The translations under genes and the position numbers were made by a program. Below are positions 34,471 to 43,209 of a stretch of 49,243 nucleotides of DNA, piece by piece. The stretch is from Candidatus Kuenenia stuttgartensis. GTDB lineage: Bacteria > Planctomycetota > Planctomycetia > Planctomycetales > Planctomycetaceae. The notes below the pieces were generated by a model, which made no database searches, was not told the origin of the DNA, and saw nothing but the letters and a program-made list of their open reading frames with translations. The number at the start of each line of letters is the position of its first letter. Within the stretch, counting starts at the first letter, position 1. The DNA is taken from positions 1 to 49,243 of the forward strand of contig CAMAXD010000010.1 of the NCBI GenBank assembly GCA_945861975.1, given 5' to 3'.

Positions 34471-35171
34471 CAGGCCGTCTCCCTCGCCATCACTGCAGCA
34501 AGCCCCAGTTCACGCTTGGCGCGACCAACCATGTCGCGAACATGAGTACGACTTTCAGCCAATCGATTGAATCGAACCTCCAGAAAGCTGTTGATGAACA
34601 TCAGGAGGATTGCGGCAAAGAGTCCGGTGAATGTCGACCAGATCGAATCACCGAATCGTTCCATTACCACGTTGACGGTTGATGACGCGGTGGCCGCCGT
34701 TTGAGCGGCAGAATCGGCCTGAAGTGCTGATCCGATGGCGAGGACAGTGCCCAGCACTCCACCAAGAGGGTAAGCCTCAATCATGGTTTTGGCCATGTTG
34801 GTTGATGTTTCGAACGACACGGATTCCAGATACCGGCGTTTCTCATCAAGAATGTGCATGCGTCGCAGACATTCCGCTCTGTCGTCATGTCGACTGGTAT
34901 CGGTGATGACGTCATTAACATCCTGCACAAAGGCGTCAATTTGTGTCGTCAGCGGAGCAGAATGACCGAGAATGCTGCGATACTTTAGTCCTCGAGTGTA
35001 GTCGTCGAGGGTTCCGGCAATCATCCGCAGATCTCGCTGATACCACTGCCGCAGTATCGCAAAGTACAGAAGATGCAACACCGCACAGCCAGCGATGACT
35101 GGCGTGGAAAGACTGGACAGAAATTGCAGCCATTCGCCCACATCATTGGTCTGAGGAATCTTCAATGGCAT
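34470..35171 (-). CDS. ExbB/TolQ/MotA-like proton channel protein
   Basis: The protein has 233 residues from the ATG at 35171; a TTG five codons upstream is less likely. Three membrane helices are seen: VIAGCAVLHLLYFAIL, the conserved helix ending YPLGGVLGTVLAIGSALQ, and STFTGLFAAILLMFINSFLE. This is the ExbB/TolQ topology with the GGVLGTV signature and the cytoplasmic loop between helices 1 and 2. It forms the pentameric part of an ion-driven motor with the ExbD-like protein encoded next, whose start overlaps this stop codon by one base. No TonB, TolA or energy-coupled receptor gene is nearby, so the partner is unclear. Confidence 0.82.
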   Translation of the reverse strand: MPLKIPQTNDVGEWLQFLSSLSTPVIAGCAVLHLLYFAILRQWYQRDLRMIAGTLDDYTRGLKYRSILGHSAPLTTQIDAFVQDVNDVITDTSRHDDRAECLRRMHILDEKRRYLESVSFETSTNMAKTMIEAYPLGGVLGTVLAIGSALQADSAAQTAATASSTVNVVMERFGDSIWSTFTGLFAAILLMFINSFLEVRFNRLAESRTHVRDMVGRAKRELGLAAVMARETA

Positions 35172-35749
35172 GGAGACCGAACCCAAAAGCAGTGAAAGTA
35201 GTTTTGCCGACCCCTTTTCAGGGCTCGGGCTTTGAGACTGAGGACTCTTGGGAGGTTACGTTGAATCCGCCTCCCACGTCCAGATCCAACGACGGAGTTC
35301 GCGGGTGTGATTGGTTGGATTGAGTCAATTTTCGGCGCCTCGGGGAGATTTCAAAAGCTTGTCGAGGTTGATTCGGTCGTAACGAGGTTCCGGAGATACT
35401 GCTTCGAAGCCACTCGGAGCGATTTTTTGGCCCAGTTTCGAGTGATCAGTAAGGCGTCGAACTTCAGGCGATTGAAGGATTGCCGAGGTTATCGTACCCG
35501 GCTTGATTGCCGCAGCTTTGAGACTGCATGGGATTGGCCACTCGTTCGCTCGAGTTCCGGGTATTTTCGCTCTTTGGTCGTGTGTCTGCCAAACTACGGA
35601 TTATCCCCCGTGCTGAGGTCCGACTGTACGGGATGCAACTGATGAGCCAGAACTGCGCGGTGCGACGATGCCCCGACCTGTGACACCACTCACAAAACAG
35701 ATGAATTTCTGCAGAGGCCGCGTCGATCCTGTTGCTCAAGGAGGATCTT
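35172..35749. other. Intergenic region between the motor genes and csrA
   Basis: This 578-base stretch separates divergent genes. A hairpin GGGAGG(14-base loop)CCTCCC occurs near 35249-35274, upstream of the ExbB-like gene. A 111-codon plus-strand frame (35307-35642) has no recognisable domain and is not called. The right end holds a strong AAGGAGG ribosome binding site for csrA, which includes GGA motifs that CsrA itself might bind. Confidence 0.5.
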
Positions 35750-35938
35750 ATGCTGGTGCTTTCACGTCAGAGCGACGAAACCATAATCATCGGTGACAAC
35801 ATCCGTGTCACCATCGTTGAAGTCCGAGGCGACAAGGTACGCATCGGAATTGATGCGCCTCGGGATGTCACAGTACATCGCCAGGAAATATATGATGCCA
35901 TTCGCCGTGAGGCAGAACCCGGCGCAAAAACGGTTTAA
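35750..35938 (+). CDS. csrA: Carbon storage regulator CsrA
   Basis: The 62-residue protein matches CsrA: MLVLSRQSDETIIIGDNI at the N-terminus, the RNA-binding VRGDKVRIGIDAPRDVTVHRQEIY block, and a short tail. CsrA is a dimeric RNA-binding protein that blocks or stabilises mRNAs through GGA motifs. The ATG at 35750 has a near-perfect AAGGAGG ribosome binding site seven bases upstream. That site contains GGA, so CsrA may control its own synthesis. A strong intrinsic terminator follows at 35990-36035. The length fits the family (about 60-75). Confidence 0.97.
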   Translation: MLVLSRQSDETIIIGDNIRVTIVEVRGDKVRIGIDAPRDVTVHRQEIYDAIRREAEPGAKTV

Positions 35939-35989
35939 GACTGTTCATCGCAGACTTTCACCGTATCATTCTGATGCGGAATCTATAGA

Positions 35990-36035
35990 GCAGGCAGCCT
36001 TCGGGAATTGATTTCCGAAGGCTGCCTGCGTTTTT
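35990..36035 (+). terminator. Strong intrinsic terminator after csrA
   Basis: A perfect 15-base stem (35990-36004 with 36015-36029; GCAGGCAGCCTTCGG) with a ten-base loop is followed by TTTTT at 36031-36035. This is a classical rho-independent terminator and ends the csrA transcript just before truB, whose start lies 31 bases further on. Confidence 0.95.
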
Positions 36036-36065
36036 GCGTTGATCGTTGCTGAAGTGTCGACTGGT

Positions 36066-37010
36066 ATGACTGCATCTGCAAAACTCTTTGGTGTCCTGAA
36101 CCTGCTGAAGCCGGAGGGAATTACGTCGCGTGATCTGGTGAATCGAGTTCAGCGACTTGTGAAGCCGGCAAAAGTTGGTCATGCAGGAACGCTTGACCCA
36201 ATGGCGACGGGCGTTCTGCTGGTGTGTATTGGTCCTGCCACGAAGCTGATTTCATTGTTGCAGGAAGGCTCAAAAACGTACCGGACCGAGTTCACCCTGG
36301 GCATGAGCAGCGATACCGATGATGCGACAGGTAAGATCAGCTTGCCCGAGACGCCGATAGAGCCGTGTCAACTTGCTGAAATCGTGCAGCATCTGGAAGC
36401 GATGATCGGAAACATACGTCAGGTGCCACCGGATTTTTCCGCCGTTCATGTCAATGGCCAGCGTGCCTATGCTTTGGCTCGGCGAGGCGAGTCTGTCGAG
36501 TTGAACGCGAAAGCGGTCCGAATTGACGAGATCAAAGTACTTGACTACTCCTGGCCCAGGCTTGAGCTTGAGATTACCTGCGGCTCCGGTACCTACATTC
36601 GTTCGATCGCTCGCGATCTGGGTTTGCAGTTGGGATGCGGAGCGTTGATGAGCCGACTCGAGAGAACTCGTGTAGGCAATTTTTCGGTCACCGAAAGTTT
36701 GCCGGACGATCAGATCACTGTGGCAACAATTCAGGAGAGAATTCGCCCGGCCGTGGAGATTGTTGCCGGGCTGCCAGCTTTTGATTGCTCTGCCGACGAT
36801 GTGGGACATTTAATTTGTGGACGCATGGTGCGACTCGATCGCAGCAGAATGCGAACCACGAAAGTTGCAAAGGACACAAAAGACGTCATCCCTGGTGATA
36901 TTGTTGCTTTGACCAGATCCGATTTTTCCGACTTGTTGGCGTTGGCTATTCTGACGGAAGATTTTCAGCTTCAGCCTCGAACGGTTTTCATTGCCGCCGC
37001 GGGTGGATGA
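36066..37010 (+). CDS. truB: tRNA pseudouridine-55 synthase TruB
   Basis: The protein has 314 residues from the ATG at 36066. TruB converts uridine 55 in the T-loop of tRNAs to pseudouridine. Signatures are LNLLKPEGITSRDLVNRVQ, the catalytic GHAGTLDPMATGVLLVC with its Asp, KTYRTEFTLGMSSDTDDATG, and GTYIRSIARDLG. The C-terminal part (DDQITVATIQER onward, residues about 220-314) holds a PUA-like domain. The start at TTG 36039 is not used because it adds residues overlapping the terminator of csrA. It is convergent with mraY, 120 bases away. Confidence 0.95.
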   Translation: MTASAKLFGVLNLLKPEGITSRDLVNRVQRLVKPAKVGHAGTLDPMATGVLLVCIGPATKLISLLQEGSKTYRTEFTLGMSSDTDDATGKISLPETPIEPCQLAEIVQHLEAMIGNIRQVPPDFSAVHVNGQRAYALARRGESVELNAKAVRIDEIKVLDYSWPRLELEITCGSGTYIRSIARDLGLQLGCGALMSRLERTRVGNFSVTESLPDDQITVATIQERIRPAVEIVAGLPAFDCSADDVGHLICGRMVRLDRSRMRTTKVAKDTKDVIPGDIVALTRSDFSDLLALAILTEDFQLQPRTVFIAAAGG

Positions 37011-37130
37011 AATTCAGGATGCTGACGGCTTGTTGGGCCATCATTGCACTCGTGAATCGGACTGGTCAGTATCGGATTCGTCAGTAAGGGACCGAAGTGG
37101 CTTGAGCTGCCGGGGGACAGAGTTTCGCAA

Positions 37131-38186
37131 TCAAGCCTGCATCGCGAGCCCCGCCGCAAGGATTGCACTCATAGCGGCCGTCAACCAGAACCATTTTACA
37201 ATCTTCGTTTCGGGCACTTTCTTAAATACGAAGTGATTATGAAGAGGACTGCAGAGCAGAATTCTGCGACCTGTTCGACGAAACCAAAACACCTGCAACA
37301 TGACGCTAACGGTCTCCGCCACAAACACGGCCCCCGTCAGCAACAGCAGAAGTTCCGTACCACTGATCAACGCAGTGAGTGCGACTACACCGCCGATCGA
37401 CAATGAGCCCGCATCTCCCATAAAGACCTGAGCCGGAAAGCGATTAAACCAGAGAAATCCGGCCGTCGAACCAGCCAACGCGGCCGAGCTGGTTGCTGCC
37501 ATCATCAAGCTTTCGGAATCGCCTCCAGAAGAGATTTGTGCAAGCAGAATCACGGTTGTTGCCAATGCGGTTATGGTGGTACACCCAGCTGCAAGTCCAT
37601 CCAGTCCATCCGTGAGATTAACGGCATTCGAAACTGAAATGATGATAAAGGCGGCCCACGGGATATACAGCCAATCGATCGATTCGGGCAGCCATCCGGA
37701 TAAGGACAGCCGTGAGTTGGAGGGACCGATTCGGAAGAAGAAAAGACAAACAGCCGCCATGAGAGCAATCAATGTCTGTGCAGATAGCTTTTGTCGAACG
37801 GTCAGCCCTTTTCTTGTTGTCGTGGCTTTGATCCAGTCGTCGATCGCTCCGACCAGGCCCAATGTCAAAGCCGTGAGACCGATGATAATTGTCGACTTTG
37901 CGATGGCTGTCGTTGTCGTGAGCAAACTGGTCATGAAGGCCAATAAGATCAGAACACCGCCCATTGTGGGCGTCTGCCGCTTGGATGCATGCAGAGTATC
38001 AAGTGTGGCTGAATCACTGGCGATTCGTTCGCGCATTCGCAATCTCAGCAGGCGAATGACGAATGGTCCGACGGCTACAGAGACGACGATCGCTATGGCC
38101 GCGGCGAACGATGGTTGTTGCAGTAATCCAAAATTGATGGAAGCCTGAGTCACAAGAGGGTGCCCCAACAAAACTCGGACAGGCAC
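37131..38186 (-). CDS. mraY: Phospho-N-acetylmuramoyl-pentapeptide-transferase MraY
   Basis: The protein has 351 residues and about ten membrane helices. MraY moves phospho-MurNAc-pentapeptide to undecaprenyl phosphate to make lipid I, the first membrane step of peptidoglycan synthesis. Motifs: RQTPTMGGVLILLAF, GAIDDWIKATTTRKG (DDxxK-type), NAVNLTDGLDGLAAG and FMGDAGSLSIGG. The C-terminal HHHFE motif is unusual: PLHNHFVF (codons 37233-37241), with Asn for the middle His and Val for Glu. The start appears to be GTG at 38186. It is separate from the division cell wall cluster and stands beside truB and a PQQ-propeller gene. A second mraY copy elsewhere is possible; the altered motif might mark a paralogue. 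Confidence 0.9.
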   Translation of the reverse strand: MPVRVLLGHPLVTQASINFGLLQQPSFAAAIAIVVSVAVGPFVIRLLRLRMRERIASDSATLDTLHASKRQTPTMGGVLILLAFMTSLLTTTTAIAKSTIIIGLTALTLGLVGAIDDWIKATTTRKGLTVRQKLSAQTLIALMAAVCLFFFRIGPSNSRLSLSGWLPESIDWLYIPWAAFIIISVSNAVNLTDGLDGLAAGCTTITALATTVILLAQISSGGDSESLMMAATSSAALAGSTAGFLWFNRFPAQVFMGDAGSLSIGGVVALTALISGTELLLLLTGAVFVAETVSVMLQVFWFRRTGRRILLCSPLHNHFVFKKVPETKIVKWFWLTAAMSAILAAGLAMQA

Positions 38187-38261
38187 TCATCACGATCACT
38201 TTTTTCAGTGATTCCGGGATCTCTGCGGGAGCCGGTCTCGGTTTTTCTGAGCGTTCCAGGA

Positions 38262-41200
38262 TTAATCTCGAGACTCCGTCTTGATGGTAATGATGGCATC
38301 ACGAGCGATTAAATCGAGCTGTTTTTGATCCGCACGGTGTACACAGCGAAGTGGTCGTGAAGAAGAAATCGATGGTTCAGCGGCAAGGATATTCCCCGTG
38401 GCAATATCGACAAGCTGCAGCTTCAGGGTGAGATTGCGTTTCTCGTTAGGCTGCAGTTCATCAACGGGTGGCTGACTCCACATCAACATGACATCGGTTG
38501 GCGCACCATGAATTTCGGGGATAGAAGTTTCCTGAAGCGGCATCGTCCATTTGACTGCACCAGTGTTCGAATCGAGGCATAGGAGTGGTCCACCGTGCAT
38601 TCGGGGATCTCGCAGGCGAAAACTGCCTTCAAGAGAGCGGATGACGAATTCTCTTTGCTCTTCAAGCCCCACAAAAAGCTGCCCGTGACGTTCGAAGGCG
38701 GTCAGTCCAAATACGACTCCGGTCTTGATGTGAGACGCGGCTGGTGTTCGAAACACGACTTTGCCAGCAATCGTATCTATCAGGATAATTTCAAAATCTG
38801 AAGTGACGGTGACAACACGTCCGTCGCTCAAGACGTGAAACATACTGTCAGGATTGTGACGTCCAAGAATGATAGGGTCGCTGTTTTGCAATGCATCAAG
38901 ACGTGTGCCGCCATCAAATAAGTGCAGTTGCGAATTACTATCCGGGAACAGCAGGCAACGCCCCACGGTTACGGCGTCACTGATTCGTCCGATTGAGAGT
39001 CGTCCAGTGCCGAGTGATTTGCCATCCCGCGTGCTGAATCGTTCATAGCTGGAGAGATCCGTACCCATCACAACCGTCGTGTTATGATCGCCGAAGATTC
39101 TTTGGACACCTGGGATTGGGCGATTGGCAGGAGATAGCCGAAGTCGTCTGACCCATAGATCCTGTCCGGTCAGAGGGTGAGAACAGTGCAGTTCGTCTCG
39201 ATAGTGCCAGACAAAATGGTCGGCCCCGAGTGGCCCGAATTCAATCACAGAGTTATCAGTTTCGGACTTCGCCAGCCTTCGGTTCCACAGAACGGTTGCT
39301 TTGTCCGGCACGATGCAGGAGACCATCGTGATTTGTTCGGCACCGGCCAATGGAACGAGACCCGGAGTTGTGAGGCCATTCGACAAGGAGCGATATCCAA
39401 TGGTGTTGCGGTGGAAAGCAAACGGCAGCGGAACTCGGTCACGCATACTGCCATCATTCATGTCGACAGAGACCAGTTCAGGCATATTGCCCGGGCCGTC
39501 AACAAGAAAGAACTTCGGCCGAATCCAGGTCGGTAAATTGCTGATCCACAGTCCTTTCTCGACACGCTGCATATCCCAGTCGGTGACGCACAGGTTCTGC
39601 GTCGACTCAAAGGCGACATTACGTGCATTCTCTGCAGTCAGGCCAGATAGAGTTGTCGACTTTACGTCTGGCTCTGCCGGTGCTGATGATGCCTTTGCCG
39701 GATCGTCCACTAGTCCCGCGATCACGTCACGCTGCCGAAGTTCGCTCAGTATCTTTTTGGGCAGCGGGGAATTTGAGAGGTTCTGCCAACTGATGGCCAC
39801 AGTCTCGGCTGAAGAAAAATCTCCGGTGCTGATCAATTGCTCGATGAGTTCACCGCGTCGCTGATCTGAGCTGATCTGATTTGGAAACAATGTTAAGTTT
39901 GCCGCCAGTTGGCGGCGTTTCGGGATTGAAAGTGAAGCGGTATCGCCACTGTCGGCGACAGGCAGCGATCCGGATTTTTCAAGCAACAGTTCCGGTCTGA
40001 CACTCCATCCATCGGTGATCGTGACCGCTTTGTGCCACTCTGGAAACTCAGAAAGGTGCTGAATGTCATCCGCGGTCAGTGAGTTTTCGGGATTATTGAG
40101 AACGGTCAGGACCGCTGCACGAACCTGCTGCTCAGAGCTCAGGTTCAATAGAGGAAGCAGTTCGGCTCGTTCCTGACTGATCAACGTCTGAGGGCTTGTG
40201 TTATTGCCCGATTCCATCGACTGCACGATTCTGGCGGCCCAATCCTGAAGAATGAGTTCTCCAAGATATCTCTCATATGGTTCTCTGAGTTCTTCATCGT
40301 CTGCGTCTGTAATATTGCCGATTCCGTTGGTCGCAACGTTGGCGGCTGACTTCAACGTTTCGATTGCAAGTTGATCGTCACCGTTGATCAACATCGCCTG
40401 GATCCGGGTCAATACCTTAGCAGATGTCTCACGGGTTATCGGGTCCTGCAACGGGATTGTTTTTGGCAGCGAGTCCGATCGAGGGAACACCGCCAGCGAA
40501 ACGGGAGTTGATGCGTAAACATACTCATCGTCACTTGTCATCGCTCCGAATTGCAGTGACGCATCGGATGGCAGGAAAGATGGTCGCTGCCGAATGATCG
40601 TCCCGTCGTCCGTGTTAACGGAAAGCACATGACCATCAGCCTGCGGAATCAGACAGCGATGACCGCGACATTCCGCGCGCCCGGATGTTCGCATAATGGC
40701 CACGACCCAGTTCTGATCTCCTGTTTTCAGGCTGACGCTTCGACAGTGACGTTCCCCAACCAGAATCGCCTGACCATTGGCAATTCCAGCGACGTAATAG
40801 TCCGGGCTGCCACCGGTATCTCCTGGCCCGAATGCTCTTCGAGAACTGCTCCAGATAATCTCGCCAGTCTCTGCATTGATCCCATGAAGTCTTCGAGATC
40901 GAGTGTCTGTGCAGACGATGACGCCGTCACCGGTCATCGGCAGGAGTACGCATGGAGAGTCGATTTGCGAATCATCGTCGACGTCTGGCTGCCAGCCAAA
41001 GCCTCGTGTCTGTTGAGGCGACTCGTCGTCGCGAATGGCAGTGGCCCACAGAAGTTGACCGTCGAAGGCTCGTGCTGCAATCAAGATCCCGGAAGGAAGC
41101 GAACAGATGACTGAGTCGCCGACCAGCAGGCACACTGAAGTCGTGCGAACAGGATTCGCGCCATCCTGGTAGCGGCTCATCAGATCATCAGAAAACGTCA

Positions 41201-42971
41201 GCGGCTGCTGCCAGATAATGTCGCCGGTTCCTCGCCGCAGGCAGCTCAGCCATTGCAGGTCTCTAAACATTGACGGCACAAACAGTAGTTCACCGACGCC
41301 TACGGGAGGAGCCTGAAAGCGATGACCATTCAACGTCAGAGAGGCCTGACTACTGCTGGAGTTCGCTCCCGCCTGCTCCACTGGTTGCGTCACCGACGGC
41401 TGCGATTGCGACGCCTGAGTTTCACTCGCCTTGTTCGTAGCGGTACTCGATAACGGCGGTCCTGCTGAGTTTGAGGGACTGCCAAACTGGCTTCTATCCG
41501 TTGGGGGTTCCGCTTGCATGGGCAGGTAATCGAAGTTCGGCTGATCACCAGCGATCCACGCCACGCGTGGCACACCCTCCGACCTCGCTTTGCGAAGCGC
41601 GACAATCCGAGTTGCCTGAGGAGCCTCCGTTAGTGCCGTTGGATCAGTTTGAGGTCCCCCGGGTCGCAAACGTCCGCGAGGGCGCAGGCCGTTCTCTGCC
41701 AACTCGGGTGCAGGTGAAAAGAAGTTGAAGCGATCGATCAGATACAGAAACTCATCGTCGCTGGACATCAGGCCAAATGCCGCGAGTCCATTGAAAATTC
41801 CCGGTTCATCACCAGCGCCGCCGCTGAATCGCAAATTATCAGCATCGCCCTCGTGAGAGTTGTTGATGCTCTCCTCACGATTAAACGTTTGTGTGGGCAT
41901 TGTCCACTTCTGTCGACCTGTGGATTTTTCAAAAGCAACAATTCGAAAGGGAGTCCGGATGATCAGGCTGTTGTCCCACAGCACGGGACGCCAGTTTCTG
42001 AAATCACTTAAGGACTGGGCGGAACCCGGAATCATCGACTCCAGCGCGTTGCCTGCCTGAGGTTGCGGGAGGCCCGGAAAAGTCCAGATGTCTTCGGCCC
42101 ATGTCCACGCGGCTTTGGGCCACGGAGGTGAAATGGTTCCAGCGTCTTCGGCAGTTGATAGGGAAAGCTTTGTTGCAGAGTCAGTCGCGGCATTGTGCTG
42201 ATTCGGAATAATGTCCGCACTACTTGTAAGTTCGATACGCAATTTTTCCAACAATGACTTCGACCTGTTGCGGACGGACTCTTCGTGGATCGTGCCTGCA
42301 TAGTCGGCCACCATTTGCCGCAGCCGCTGTTCAACATCCCGGCGGCGTCCACTCAGGTAGTCTGCTGTCAGACTCAGAATTGCGGCTCGAGTTCCGGACT
42401 CTGTGAACGGAAAATTGCGGGCGACGTCCGACAGAGCAGACCTGTTCCCTGACTCTATGGCCTGACGAAAGTTTGAATCGGCGAGAACAGTCATGGACTG
42501 CATCCACTGCTTCTGCGCGGCGTGATCCGCTGTCACTAAACAACGAAGTGCCTGCTGTCGCACGCCGGATGGTTTGGAAGTCTTCGGATCAATGCGAAAG
42601 ACATCGGTCGGATAGGCGAAGATCTGCTGCAACGCTTCGAGAGATTCACTCGTGAAGCGACCATCTGTACCAGTGCGAATAGATTGCAGCAGGAGTTCCT
42701 GCTCACGAACTCGAATGAGATTCTCAGCCAGGATCTGCCCAGGGCCGTGCTTTTCACTCAGTGTGCTCTCATGGCCTTCCTCGCCGGTTTCGTCGGCAGC
42801 AAACGAGGCCACTGTTGACGCAAAAAACGCCGCCGAGCAGAACACGAATGCGCACAGCACTGTGACGGCAATCCACATCCCGGACAGCCATCGATACTTG
42901 CGACCGCAGTCACCAGTCGTTGATGTGACTCGGGTTATCCGGGAAAAGATGAGTGGCACGGTCTTCGTCAT
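38262..42971 (-). CDS. Giant PQQ-like beta-propeller protein
   Basis: The protein has 1569 residues from the ATG at 42971. A long membrane anchor or signal lies at residues about 32-58 (WIAVTVLCAFVFCSAAFFASTVASFAA). A helical TPR-like N-terminal region (residues about 60-260) is followed by PQQ/BamB-like WD-type blades: FRIVAFEKSTGRQKWTMPTQ, LSCLRRGTGDIIWQQPL, DGQLLWATAIRDD, RLHGINAETGEIIWSSSRR, and LICLDSNTGAVKWTMPLQ-type repeats. In the second half come HPLTGQDLWVRRL and HLFDGGTRL blades. A Gln/Ser-rich linker at about 520-570 joins two propeller regions. No PQQ ligand or catalytic set is obvious, so it is more likely a scaffold or sensor than a dehydrogenase. It faces the periplasm. No close partner gene is visible. 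Confidence 0.85.
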   Translation of the reverse strand: MTKTVPLIFSRITRVTSTTGDCGRKYRWLSGMWIAVTVLCAFVFCSAAFFASTVASFAADETGEEGHESTLSEKHGPGQILAENLIRVREQELLLQSIRTGTDGRFTSESLEALQQIFAYPTDVFRIDPKTSKPSGVRQQALRCLVTADHAAQKQWMQSMTVLADSNFRQAIESGNRSALSDVARNFPFTESGTRAAILSLTADYLSGRRRDVEQRLRQMVADYAGTIHEESVRNRSKSLLEKLRIELTSSADIIPNQHNAATDSATKLSLSTAEDAGTISPPWPKAAWTWAEDIWTFPGLPQPQAGNALESMIPGSAQSLSDFRNWRPVLWDNSLIIRTPFRIVAFEKSTGRQKWTMPTQTFNREESINNSHEGDADNLRFSGGAGDEPGIFNGLAAFGLMSSDDEFLYLIDRFNFFSPAPELAENGLRPRGRLRPGGPQTDPTALTEAPQATRIVALRKARSEGVPRVAWIAGDQPNFDYLPMQAEPPTDRSQFGSPSNSAGPPLSSTATNKASETQASQSQPSVTQPVEQAGANSSSSQASLTLNGHRFQAPPVGVGELLFVPSMFRDLQWLSCLRRGTGDIIWQQPLTFSDDLMSRYQDGANPVRTTSVCLLVGDSVICSLPSGILIAARAFDGQLLWATAIRDDESPQQTRGFGWQPDVDDDSQIDSPCVLLPMTGDGVIVCTDTRSRRLHGINAETGEIIWSSSRRAFGPGDTGGSPDYYVAGIANGQAILVGERHCRSVSLKTGDQNWVVAIMRTSGRAECRGHRCLIPQADGHVLSVNTDDGTIIRQRPSFLPSDASLQFGAMTSDDEYVYASTPVSLAVFPRSDSLPKTIPLQDPITRETSAKVLTRIQAMLINGDDQLAIETLKSAANVATNGIGNITDADDEELREPYERYLGELILQDWAARIVQSMESGNNTSPQTLISQERAELLPLLNLSSEQQVRAAVLTVLNNPENSLTADDIQHLSEFPEWHKAVTITDGWSVRPELLLEKSGSLPVADSGDTASLSIPKRRQLAANLTLFPNQISSDQRRGELIEQLISTGDFSSAETVAISWQNLSNSPLPKKILSELRQRDVIAGLVDDPAKASSAPAEPDVKSTTLSGLTAENARNVAFESTQNLCVTDWDMQRVEKGLWISNLPTWIRPKFFLVDGPGNMPELVSVDMNDGSMRDRVPLPFAFHRNTIGYRSLSNGLTTPGLVPLAGAEQITMVSCIVPDKATVLWNRRLAKSETDNSVIEFGPLGADHFVWHYRDELHCSHPLTGQDLWVRRLRLSPANRPIPGVQRIFGDHNTTVVMGTDLSSYERFSTRDGKSLGTGRLSIGRISDAVTVGRCLLFPDSNSQLHLFDGGTRLDALQNSDPIILGRHNPDSMFHVLSDGRVVTVTSDFEIILIDTIAGKVVFRTPAASHIKTGVVFGLTAFERHGQLFVGLEEQREFVIRSLEGSFRLRDPRMHGGPLLCLDSNTGAVKWTMPLQETSIPEIHGAPTDVMLMWSQPPVDELQPNEKRNLTLKLQLVDIATGNILAAEPSISSSRPLRCVHRADQKQLDLIARDAIITIKTESRD

Positions 42972-43172
42972 GACCGTAGCTTGCCGAAATTCGGAAAAAA
43001 ATAACAGTGAGACTTGGGCGGCGACGTCAGAGGAATTCACTGAAGCGGAAAAAAGCGTAATCAATGGCGTTGCCGCTCTCGTCGTCGAGCGTCCTTAGCA
43101 GCCGTCAGCCTCGAGCCGCGCGTTGATTTCGTCACTGTGCCGCTTGAAGTCGGACACTCGAACTCAATCAAC

Positions 43173-43206
43173 GGGTCTCACGCTCTCAATCGGTGGGTCT
43201 CACGCT
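43173..43206. repeat. Short direct repeat of GGGTCTCACGCT
   Basis: GGGTCTCACGCT occurs at 43173-43184 and again at 43195-43206, 22 bases apart, in the gap before the PQQ-propeller gene. It resembles half-sites of common planctomycete repeats (GGGTCTCACGCTGCGCT). It is probably a degraded dispersed element. Confidence 0.5.
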
Positions 43207-43209
43207 GTT

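Noticed and set aside
34470-35171. Possible Zorya-type ZorA/ZorB defence motor
   Set aside because: The ExbB-like protein lacks the long cytoplasmic tail of ZorA, the ExbD-like protein lacks an OmpA-type end, and no ZorC/ZorD genes are present.
35307-35642. 111-codon plus-strand frame upstream of csrA
   Set aside because: No ribosome binding site of note and no recognisable motif; kept as intergenic.
38262-42971. PQQ-dependent dehydrogenase
   Set aside because: The blades resemble PQQ/BamB propellers but no dehydrogenase active-site residues or PQQ-binding disulfide can be assigned.
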